Shown here: one piece after another, positions 1 to 5,666 of the stretch
Position numbering within the stretch: the stretch's first letter is position 1
Layout of the letters: each line of letters opens with the position of its first letter
Origin: Anaerolineaceae bacterium UBA5311
GTDB lineage: Bacteria; Chloroflexota; Anaerolineae; Anaerolineales; Anaerolineaceae
DNA length: 5,666 nt
Assembly: GCA_002411175.1 (NCBI GenBank)
Contig: DHRN01000050.1
Span: 1-5,666 of the forward strand
Reading direction: 5' to 3'
Translations under genes and position numbers: made by a program
The notes under the pieces: model-generated
The model's input: the letters and a program-made list of their open reading frames with translations, nothing else
Database searches by the model: none
What the model was told of the DNA's origin: nothing

Positions 1-21
1 TTTAATTGTGAGTCAATGCGT

Positions 22-43
22 AACCTCGCCCGTCGGTTTTTTT
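22..43 (+). terminator. Weak terminator-like sequence of an unseen upstream gene
   Basis: AACC (22-25) and GGTT (35-38) can form a four-pair stem over a nine-base loop, running directly into seven T residues (37-43). The T-run is good but the stem is too short to be convincing. It may be the end of a terminator for a gene left of the window. Confidence 0.25.
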
Positions 44-73
44 ATGGCATAATTAACCTTGCTGTTTAACTTT

Positions 74-80
74 AAAGGAG
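74..80 (+). promoter_or_regulatory. Shine-Dalgarno site of the GH38 gene
   Basis: AAAGGAG lies five bases before the ATG at 86. It decides the start: an in-frame TTG at 59 would add nine residues, but those codons run through the Shine-Dalgarno sequence itself and have no such site of their own. The family's catalytic motif also begins within a few residues of the ATG at 86, as expected for a cytoplasmic bacterial GH38 protein. Confidence 0.85.
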
Positions 81-85
81 CTGCC

Positions 86-2980
86 ATGCAAACTATTCAC
101 GTAATTTCTCACACCCACTGGGACCGCGAATGGTACAAAACCTTCCAGCAATTCCGCTTACAGTTGGTGCATCTGGTCGATAATTTGTTTTCAATCCTGG
201 AAAATGACCCCACCTACCTGCATTTTATGCTCGACGGGCAAACCATCGTCCTCGAAGATTATTTACAGGTGCGCATGGCGAACCTGCCGTTATTGCAAAA
301 ATACGTCCAGGAAAATCGCATCCTTATCGGTCCATGGTATATCCTGCCGGACGAATACCTGGTGTCACCCGAAGCCACAATTCGAAATTTGATGATTGGC
401 AAGCAAATTTGCGCGCTGTTTGGTCAGCGCATGATGATTGGGTATATCCCCGACCCTTTTGGTCACATCGCACAATTGCCCCAGATCTTTAATGGCTTTC
501 ACATGGATACTGCCTGCTTGTGGCGCGGCGTTCCTGTAGATACACCAACTGTGGTCCACTGGGAGGCACCGGATGGCAGCCGCGTATTGCTGGCGCATCT
601 TTATGATGGTTATGGCAACATTGCCGAATGGCCTGCTGCTGACATCGACCAAAGCCTGTTGGACCTTGATAAAAAAGCTGATAAGCTGCAACCTTTCAAC
701 CCGACCGACCATTTTTTGATGATGCGCGGTACCGACCACCTTGAGCCGCGTCCACAACTGCCAGAGCATATCCGCTACTACAACCAGCACAATGCTTCCA
801 ACCGGCAGGCAATCCACTCAACCCTGCCTGCTTATTTCGCAGCCATCTCGGAGCAAATTGAGACGGAAAACATAGCCTTACGCACCATTAAAGGGGAACT
901 GCGCGACCCTCAAAAGGCGCATATGCTCCCCGGCGTGTATTCAGCGCGGATGTGGATCAAGCAAGGCAACCATTTAGCTGAAACCATGTTGGAACGTTGG
1001 GTCGAGCCTTTCAGCACATGGGCGGAATTGCTGAAACGCGGGCAGGACGCCTTTTTACCAATCAAGGACCCAGAAAAAACCACGCGCCTGAACGACCCGG
1101 GTGCGATCATCCATCAAGCCTGGAAGCTGCTGATCACAAATCATCCCCACGATTCCATCTGCGGTTGTTCCATTGACGAAACGCATGCCGATATGGTCAG
1201 TCGTTTTGACCAGGTAAACCAGATCAGCGAAGCGATCACCGGGCAGTCGCTGCTCGCGATCATCTCCGAAACAGACACAACCGGACCTGAACTGCCAGAA
1301 AAACAGGTGGCGGTTACGGTGTTTAACGCTTCTCCCTATCCAAAAACTGACCTGGTGTCGGTTTCAGTCGAGGTGCCCGATCAGGCTGGCAGCCTGGGGG
1401 TGTATGACCAGGATGGAGTGGAAGTACCGAGTACTTTCGAAATCGGAGATCGTGAATTAAAAGAATCAAACACTTACCCGATCAGCCAGTTGATGGACTT
1501 GCTTACTGCCACCAGCGCGCAAGGGCATAACAACCAAACCCTGGTGCGAGCCAGCCTTGGACAAGACCCGGATATGCAAGTGATTAATGCTGAATTATCC
1601 AGCCACTTGCCGGCAGATTACGACAATCTGGGCGAAGCTTTTACCCAGCTGACCGAGTTGATGAGCACAGCTGATCCTGATATGCTCATCCGGGTCAAAG
1701 TTTTCAACGTCCCTACCGCCAGGCTCGCCTTCATCGCCAACGACGTGCCAGCGGCTGGGTTTAAGACCTGGTGGGTGGGAACAAAACCCGAGGAAGAAGA
1801 GCTTGGCTTCTATGATGACGAAGAAGACCAAATCAATGAGAGCATCAGCAACGAATTCTTCACACTGACTCTCACGGGTGAAGACGGTTCATTCGCTCTG
1901 TATGACAAGCTTAATCATGTTGAGTACCAGGATTTAAATGCTTTTACAGATCGGGGAGATCGTGGTGATGAATATAACTACACTCCTCCTGAGAATGACC
2001 AGGCTTTCAAACCCGAGCTCCAAAGCGTGGAAACTTACAAGAACGAGTTGGAAGAACTAATGATCCTGCGAATGAACTTCAATTTACCGATCGGATTGAC
2101 CACCGCGAGAGACAGCCGCAGCGATGAACTGGCTTATTGCCTGCTGGATGTAGCCATCACGCTGACGAAAGGTGTTCCTCAGGTCGGTGTACAAGTAATC
2201 TTCGATAACCAGGTTTTGGACCACCGGCTGGAAGTGCGCTTCCCCACCGGCTTAATGGTTGATCATGCCCGTTTTGACAGCCATTTTCAAATTATTGAAC
2301 GCCCCATCGATCTGCCCAGCTTTGACCGCACCTGGCAGGAATATCCACGACCCGAAGTGCCCCAACGGGCTTTTTGTGACATCAGCACCGCCGAATGCGG
2401 TTTGACCATCGCGAATCGCGGACTTCCGGAAGTCGCTGTGGTGCGGGATGATGAAGGCAAAGCCGTGATCGCCCTGACATTATTGCGCTGTGTAGGCTGG
2501 CTCTCGAGGGATGACCTGTGGAATCGCAGGGGGCAGGCTGGTCCTCCGCTGCCAACTCCCGGCGCGCAGGAATTGGTTACCTATATGTTCCATTTTGCCA
2601 TTATCCCCCATGGTCCTGACTTCGGTCAGGCTGTTCAACAGGCACAATCCTTCCAGACAGACCTGGCTGCTTATGTAAGCCCGATAAAAGCCGGCAAACT
2701 CGCTACGACCAGCTCGATCTTTGAAATCACTCCTGCAGAATTTATGGTGACCGCAGTCAAGGAAGCTGAAAACGAAGCCGGGTGGATTCTGAGAGGAGTA
2801 AACCTCGCCGATCATACCATTGATCTGAAGCTAAAAACTCCGCTGCCCTTTAAGACTGTATCGTTGGTGCACCTGGATGAGAGCCACCAGGTCGATATTG
2901 AACTGAATGCAGATGGAGAGCTGAACCTGCCGGTGCCGGCACACAAGATTGTGAGCATCTTTTTCAAGGTGGCAGATTGA
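86..2980 (+). CDS. Glycoside hydrolase family 38 alpha-mannosidase
   Basis: A 964-residue retaining alpha-mannosidase of family GH38, the family of bacterial MngB (mannosylglycerate hydrolase) and eukaryotic lysosomal and Golgi II mannosidases. Seen: the N-terminal zinc motif SHTHWDREWY (ligands H11 and D13), the nucleophile motif GYIPDPFGH (D123, also a zinc ligand), GTDH (D217, candidate acid/base by position), and NHPHDSICGC (H355 as fourth zinc ligand, D356 likely contacting sugar). The catalytic barrel covers about 3-270, and the helical middle domain about 275-375 (LPGVYSARMWIKQGN at 281-295). The beta-sandwich C-terminal part includes DRGDEYNY near 625-632, GPPLPTPGAQ at 819-828 and IIPHGPDF near 839-846. 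There is no signal peptide or membrane helix, so it should act in the cytoplasm on imported or internal mannosides. It is longer than E. coli MngB, with an extended stretch near 455-535. No sugar kinase or sugar-specific transporter is adjacent, so the substrate (mannosylglycerate, N-glycan fragments, other alpha-mannosides) cannot be chosen. It heads a tight cluster with dus and the permease. Confidence 0.95.
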   Translation: MQTIHVISHTHWDREWYKTFQQFRLQLVHLVDNLFSILENDPTYLHFMLDGQTIVLEDYLQVRMANLPLLQKYVQENRILIGPWYILPDEYLVSPEATIRNLMIGKQICALFGQRMMIGYIPDPFGHIAQLPQIFNGFHMDTACLWRGVPVDTPTVVHWEAPDGSRVLLAHLYDGYGNIAEWPAADIDQSLLDLDKKADKLQPFNPTDHFLMMRGTDHLEPRPQLPEHIRYYNQHNASNRQAIHSTLPAYFAAISEQIETENIALRTIKGELRDPQKAHMLPGVYSARMWIKQGNHLAETMLERWVEPFSTWAELLKRGQDAFLPIKDPEKTTRLNDPGAIIHQAWKLLITNHPHDSICGCSIDETHADMVSRFDQVNQISEAITGQSLLAIISETDTTGPELPEKQVAVTVFNASPYPKTDLVSVSVEVPDQAGSLGVYDQDGVEVPSTFEIGDRELKESNTYPISQLMDLLTATSAQGHNNQTLVRASLGQDPDMQVINAELSSHLPADYDNLGEAFTQLTELMSTADPDMLIRVKVFNVPTARLAFIANDVPAAGFKTWWVGTKPEEEELGFYDDEEDQINESISNEFFTLTLTGEDGSFALYDKLNHVEYQDLNAFTDRGDRGDEYNYTPPENDQAFKPELQSVETYKNELEELMILRMNFNLPIGLTTARDSRSDELAYCLLDVAITLTKGVPQVGVQVIFDNQVLDHRLEVRFPTGLMVDHARFDSHFQIIERPIDLPSFDRTWQEYPRPEVPQRAFCDISTAECGLTIANRGLPEVAVVRDDEGKAVIALTLLRCVGWLSRDDLWNRRGQAGPPLPTPGAQELVTYMFHFAIIPHGPDFGQAVQQAQSFQTDLAAYVSPIKAGKLATTSSIFEITPAEFMVTAVKEAENEAGWILRGVNLADHTIDLKLKTPLPFKTVSLVHLDESHQVDIELNADGELNLPVPAHKIVSIFFKVAD
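2966..2972 (+). promoter_or_regulatory. Shine-Dalgarno site favouring the TTG start of dus
   Basis: AAGGTGG lies inside the last codons of the mannosidase gene, four bases before TTG at 2977 and nineteen before the in-frame ATG at 2992. No Shine-Dalgarno-like sequence stands at a normal distance from that ATG. The spacing therefore favours TTG, although four bases is on the short side. Confidence 0.55.
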
Positions 2981-3999
2981 ACAAGCCTGTTATGAGCAAA
3001 CAGCCTGCCTTTTACATTGGAGATATCCCCATTGATGGGCAACTAATCCTTGCGCCTATGGACGGTCTTTCGGATGCAAGTTTTCGCTGGATCACTCGAA
3101 AATTGGGTTCAGCTTATTCGGTTTCGGAGTTTATCAACACGCTCGATTACGCCAACCAAAAAAGCTACGAAAAAAAACGCCTGCTCTATCGCGATGGAGA
3201 ACGCCCCTTTGCAGTGCAGCTGCTGGATAACGACGCTGTGCGCATGGCAGAGAGTGCCGCCCGGATCGAAGAGGAGTTTCACCCTGATATCATCGATATC
3301 AACATGGGATGCTCGGCAAAAAGTGTCTGTGGGCGCGGCGCTGGAGTAGGAACCATGCGCGATCCACAGCTGGTGCGCGATATGTTCAGATTGGTCACGC
3401 AGGCTGTAAGCGTTCCGGTTACCGCAAAGATGCGCCTCGGCTGGGACGAGGTGAGCCATAATTTTATCGAGTTATCCGAGCTGGTTGTCGAAAACGGCGC
3501 AAAATTAGTTGCATTGCATGGTCGCACGCAGAAAAATTCGTTCAACAAGCCGGCGCGCTGGGCACCGATTGGAGAGCTGAAACGCAGACTGAATGTGCCA
3601 GTAATCGGCAACGGCGATGTTAATTCCACCGCAGACGCAAAGCGGATGCTGGAAGAAACCGGGTGTGACGGGGTGATGATCGGCAGAGCAGCCAAAGCCA
3701 ACCCATGGATTTTCAGCTGGCGCGACCGCGGCGAAGTTTCTGTGCAGGAAGTCTACCAGATGGCACACTTTCAGCTCGAAGATATGATCAGGCTTCAGCC
3801 GGAACGCGGTGTGATGCCTTTTCGTAAGTATCTGAAGGCTTACCTGGACCCCTACGACCTGCCGCGACCGGAACTGAAAGCGCTGTTGACTTCCAGCGAC
3901 CCGGAAAGCCTGTTGGGTCTGATGGATAAAACTTTCCTTTCGCTGGGCGCAGAGGTTGACGCGCCTGAAATTATTGATTATTCAGAAATATACAGGTGA
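2977..3999 (+). CDS. dus: tRNA-dihydrouridine synthase (Dus family, DusB-like)
   Basis: A 340-residue FMN-dependent enzyme that reduces uridine to dihydrouridine in RNA, normally in the tRNA D-loop, using NADPH. The fold is a TIM barrel (about 20-250) followed by a helical RNA-binding domain (about 255-330). Seen: APMDGLSD at 26-33 (start of the flavin site), INMGCSAKSVCGRGAG around 108-123 with the presumed catalytic C112, TAKMRLGWD with flavin-contacting K151, LHGRT at 180-184 with H181, VIGNGDV at 209-215, and GVMIGRAAKANPW at 232-244 (phosphate-binding end of the barrel). The usual GCP is GCS here, and a second cysteine (C118) follows. The TTG start overlaps the mannosidase stop by four bases (TTGA), which suggests translational coupling; ATG at 2992 would shorten the protein by five residues without touching the fold. 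Family membership is secure. The modified position is not: at least one DusB homologue, in Mycoplasma, acts on 23S rRNA. Confidence 0.93.
   Translation: MNKPVMSKQPAFYIGDIPIDGQLILAPMDGLSDASFRWITRKLGSAYSVSEFINTLDYANQKSYEKKRLLYRDGERPFAVQLLDNDAVRMAESAARIEEEFHPDIIDINMGCSAKSVCGRGAGVGTMRDPQLVRDMFRLVTQAVSVPVTAKMRLGWDEVSHNFIELSELVVENGAKLVALHGRTQKNSFNKPARWAPIGELKRRLNVPVIGNGDVNSTADAKRMLEETGCDGVMIGRAAKANPWIFSWRDRGEVSVQEVYQMAHFQLEDMIRLQPERGVMPFRKYLKAYLDPYDLPRPELKALLTSSDPESLLGLMDKTFLSLGAEVDAPEIIDYSEIYR
3994..3999 (+). promoter_or_regulatory. Shine-Dalgarno site of the permease, overlapping the dus stop
   Basis: AGGTGA lies four bases before the ATG at 4004 and contains the TGA stop of dus (3997-3999). A ribosome finishing dus stands on the binding site of the next gene, the usual arrangement for reinitiation or coupled translation. 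Confidence 0.75.
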
Positions 4000-4003
4000 T
4001 TAA

Positions 4004-5341
4004 ATGGGAAATGATATAAACAGCAGCATATCGGAAGACGAAAAACAATACAAACGCAGCGTTCGGGCATGGACGCTGTACGACTGGGCGAATTCCGCCT
4101 TTGCCACAACCGTGATGGGTGTGGTTTTGCCGCTTTACTTTAGTAGTTACATTTCGCCAGGTCCCACCGTGCCTGTTTGGGGTTATGCTGTGGCAATTGG
4201 CAGCCTGATAGCAGCATTACTGAGCCCAATTTTAGGCGCTATCGCGGATTTTAAAGCCCGCAAAAAGCTGTTTATGGCACTTTTTGTTGCCTTGGGTGTA
4301 ATCAGCACGGCGCTTTTGTGGTTTGTTGTTGAACCAGCAGATCAGACCTTGTGTATCCTGCTTTATATTCTCGGCACAATTGGTTTCGCGGGCTCGCTGG
4401 TCTTTTATGACAGTTTGCTGCCGCATGTTGCCAAAGAAGACGAGATCGACCAGGTCTCATCCCGTGGTTACGCGCTGGGATACATCGGCGGGGGGTTGCT
4501 GCTGTTGATTAACGCGGTGATGATCTTTGTTGGTCCCGGTTTGCTGCCAAACATGCCTGCGCAGGAAGCAACTGCTTTAATGATGCGGCTCAGTTTGCTA
4601 AGTGTGGCAATTTGGTGGGCGGTTTTTTCCATCCCGCTTTTCAGGCATGTTAGCGAACCGCCAGCCCGGGGAGAAAGCCGTGAAGTCGGACAAAATGTGA
4701 TCACAGTCGGCTTTCAACGTGTTTTCACCGCCCTCAAAGGCGTTCGGGAATACAAAGACTTGTTTTTGTTTATGCTTACCTTCTTTGTCTATGCAAACGG
4801 GATTGGCACGATCATCACCATGGCAGCTGCCTTCGCAAAGGACTTAAATTTTAGTGACCTTACCGTTCTTGGTACGTTTTTGATGGTCCAGTTTGTAGCC
4901 GCGCCGTTTTCGATCTTGTTTGGAAAACTTGCTGAAAAAATGGGAAATAAGAAAGCCATCAGCCTGGCACTCGTTATCTATGCAATTATTGCGATTTTTG
5001 GTTATTTTATGAAACAGGAATGGCATATGTTCGTGCTCGGTTTCGGCGTTGCCATGGTGCAGGGCGGCAGCCAGGCGTTGAGCCGTTCGCTGATCGGCAA
5101 GATGATGCCGAAGAGTAAAAGCGCTGAGTTTTACGGATTTTTCAGCGTCTTCGAGAAATTTAATACCGTTGTTGGTCCGGCATTGATGGCGTTTATCACG
5201 ACAAAAACAGGCGACCCAAGGCTTGGAATTGTCTCGTTGGTCGTGTTTTTCGTGGCAGGGATGATTATGCTGGGTTTTGTGAACGTGGAACGCGGCATCG
5301 CCCGGGCTCAGGCGGTAGACGCGGAGATGCTGGAATTGTAA
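4004..5341 (+). CDS. MFS transporter of the UMF1 / Atg22-like family
   Basis: A 445-residue inner-membrane permease with about twelve predicted helices: roughly 31-50, 59-81, 89-109, 116-136, 155-177, 195-213, then a polar central loop 214-248, and 253-275, 286-306, 318-336, 341-362, 376-399 and 407-427. Seen family marks are RAWTLYDWANSAFATTV at 21-37, FYDSLLPHVAKEDEIDQVSS at 134-153, RGYALGYIGGG at 154-164, and QGGSQALSRSLIGKMMP at 353-369 followed by FYGFFSVFEKFNTVVGP. The MFS motif-A loop appears as GAIADFKARKK at 78-88 and again as GKLAEKMGNKK at 307-317. These identify the UMF1 group related to yeast vacuolar amino-acid effluxer Atg22. Bacterial members mostly lack a known substrate, so none is assigned. 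The length is normal and the N-terminus is a short charged tail before helix 1. The gene begins four bases after dus and is probably the last gene of the transcript, though no standard terminator follows it directly. Confidence 0.93.
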   Translation: MGNDINSSISEDEKQYKRSVRAWTLYDWANSAFATTVMGVVLPLYFSSYISPGPTVPVWGYAVAIGSLIAALLSPILGAIADFKARKKLFMALFVALGVISTALLWFVVEPADQTLCILLYILGTIGFAGSLVFYDSLLPHVAKEDEIDQVSSRGYALGYIGGGLLLLINAVMIFVGPGLLPNMPAQEATALMMRLSLLSVAIWWAVFSIPLFRHVSEPPARGESREVGQNVITVGFQRVFTALKGVREYKDLFLFMLTFFVYANGIGTIITMAAAFAKDLNFSDLTVLGTFLMVQFVAAPFSILFGKLAEKMGNKKAISLALVIYAIIAIFGYFMKQEWHMFVLGFGVAMVQGGSQALSRSLIGKMMPKSKSAEFYGFFSVFEKFNTVVGPALMAFITTKTGDPRLGIVSLVVFFVAGMIMLGFVNVERGIARAQAVDAEMLEL

Positions 5342-5421
5342 GAGGAATTTCACACATACTGGTGCGTGCATAGACTAAAATCCATCGATGCAATACAGTT
5401 CCATCACCGACTGAAGAGCTG

Positions 5422-5453
5422 TTATTTCAAGTTGGAGGGTTATCTTGAAATAA
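5422..5453 (+). repeat. Perfect 10-bp inverted repeat (arms A and A')
   Basis: TTATTTCAAG at 5422-5431 and CTTGAAATAA at 5444-5453 are exact reverse complements around a 12-base loop. The stem is AT-rich, with only two GC pairs, and no T-run follows, so it does not look like an intrinsic terminator in either direction. It could be an RNA hairpin, a dimeric protein-binding site or part of a repeat. Confidence 0.75.
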
Positions 5454-5472
5454 AAGAGGTTACAAAAGCGTC

Positions 5473-5487
5473 TTGTTTCAAGTTAGA
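5473..5487 (+). repeat. Imperfect direct repeat of arm A (arm B)
   Basis: TTGTTTCAAGTTAGA at 5473-5487 matches TTATTTCAAGTTGGA at 5422-5436 in 13 of 15 bases. Its first ten bases (5473-5482) can pair with arm A' (5444-5453) in a + strand RNA, nine Watson-Crick pairs plus one G-U, over a 19-base loop. Arm A' therefore has two possible partners. Confidence 0.6.
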
Positions 5488-5491
5488 AAAG

Positions 5492-5518
5492 ATTCTCAAG
5501 TCCATCAGCAATTCTCAA
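5492..5518 (+). repeat. Short direct repeat ATTCTCAA
   Basis: ATTCTCAA occurs at 5492-5499 and at 5511-5518, a period of 19 bases. At eight bases this could be chance, but it sits beside the TTTCAAG repeats and resembles them in base make-up. Confidence 0.3.
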
Positions 5519-5548
5519 TATGGAATAATCTATTTATTTTATGGTGTA

Positions 5549-5647
5549 GGGGACAGTTGTCACGCCGTCCCGCGAGTAGCCGTAGGGCGAGATTGAGGGG
5601 GTTGTGACATTGGTGTGACGAGGATGTTGCTCCCCCCTCAATCCGCC
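5549..5647. repeat. GC-rich inverted-repeat element, probably a dispersed intergenic repeat
   Basis: GATTGAGGGGG at 5591-5601 and CCCCCTCAATC at 5633-5643 are exact reverse complements over a 31-base loop. Four more pairs (5586-5589 with 5644-5647) extend the stem past a bulged A at 5590. Upstream, GGGAC (5550-5554) can pair with GTCCC (5567-5571), GACA-GT-TGTC at 5552-5561 is a small palindrome, and TGTCAC (5558-5563) can pair with GTGACA (5604-5609). TGTGAC is also directly repeated at 5603-5608 and 5614-5619. Such layered short complementarities are typical of REP-like or small hairpin repeats between genes, which is inference here. No transposase or target-site duplication is seen. Confidence 0.5.
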
Positions 5648-5666
5648 GTTGTGTGTGATCATTGTG

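Larger units (their letters stand above)
5342..5666. other. Non-coding region after the permease, with repeats and hairpins
   Basis: No supported gene is present. The first 40 bases hold only a weak hairpin (5351-5368, four pairs and a mismatch) with no T-run, so the terminator for the upstream genes is not obvious. From about 5415 to 5545 the sequence is AT-rich and contains three related arms able to pair in two ways. From about 5546 to 5650 it becomes more GC-rich and contains a strong inverted repeat with nested short pairings. The window ends at 5666, so whatever gene or repeat boundary lies to the right cannot be seen. Confidence 0.7.

Noticed and set aside
48..53. CATAAT as a -10 promoter element before the mannosidase
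   Set aside because: No -35-like hexamer lies 16-18 bases upstream; TTGTGA at 6-11 is much too far away. The promoter may lie left of the window or be of another type.
59..85. TTG at 59 as start of the mannosidase
   Set aside because: The added codons contain the AAAGGAG ribosome site that serves the ATG at 86, and the family's N-terminus starts close to that ATG.
365..817. Open frame of 150 codons on the - strand opposite the mannosidase
   Set aside because: It lies fully inside the catalytic domain coding sequence, which has all its conserved residues; the opposite translation shows no domain.
2992..2994. ATG at 2992 as start of dus
   Set aside because: There is no Shine-Dalgarno sequence at a normal distance, whereas the TTG at 2977 has one and overlaps the upstream stop. 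It remains possible and would change only five residues.
5351..5368. Hairpin just after the permease stop as terminator
   Set aside because: Only four pairs with a mismatch, and no T-run follows.
4844..5371. Long open frame on the - strand opposite the permease (175 codons)
   Set aside because: It is a shadow of the strong + strand permease frame, with a histidine- and cysteine-rich composition of no known family.
5366..5596. Open frame of 76 codons from GTG in the downstream region
   Set aside because: It has no Shine-Dalgarno sequence and no recognisable motif. It reads straight through the AT-rich arms and into the GC-rich inverted repeat, so the repeated FKLE in its translation only reflects the DNA direct repeat.
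5656..5661. TGATCA palindrome within TG-rich sequence at the right edge as a CRP-like site
   Set aside because: The spacing and half-sites do not fit TGTGA-N6-TCACA, and a six-base palindrome is common by chance.

Overview
The window carries three complete genes on the + strand, packed head to tail, followed by about 325 bases of non-coding DNA that runs to the right edge. GC content is moderate and codon use looks even across the three genes, with no obvious sign of recent transfer. The gene set (GH38 alpha-mannosidase without a signal peptide, a DusB-like dihydrouridine synthase, a UMF1/Atg22-type MFS transporter) and the sequence style suggest a free-living bacterium. Chloroflexota of the Anaerolineae type would fit, but that is an impression and not a demonstration.

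Layout: 1-85 is a short leader with a T-run and a clear Shine-Dalgarno sequence. 86-2980 encodes a cytoplasmic family 38 glycoside hydrolase with all expected zinc and catalytic residues. 2977-3999 encodes a flavin-dependent tRNA (or rRNA) dihydrouridine synthase; its probable TTG start overlaps the mannosidase stop. 4004-5341 encodes a 12-helix permease whose Shine-Dalgarno sequence overlaps the dus stop codon. The overlaps and the 4-base gap indicate one transcript with coupled translation. The three products share no obvious pathway: one trims mannose-containing glycans or glycosides, one modifies RNA, one moves an unknown solute. Intracellular glycoside breakdown with export or import by the permease is possible but unsupported beyond proximity.

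5342-5666 holds no convincing gene. It has an AT-rich part with three related 10-base arms, where the middle arm can pair with either outer arm. A more GC-rich part follows, with an 11-bp perfect inverted repeat around a 31-base loop and several smaller nested pairings; it looks like a dispersed intergenic repeat or a structured RNA. No defence system, CRISPR array, transposase, tRNA or rRNA is visible. The coding part is ordinary; the downstream non-coding part is the only stretch that deserves a closer look.
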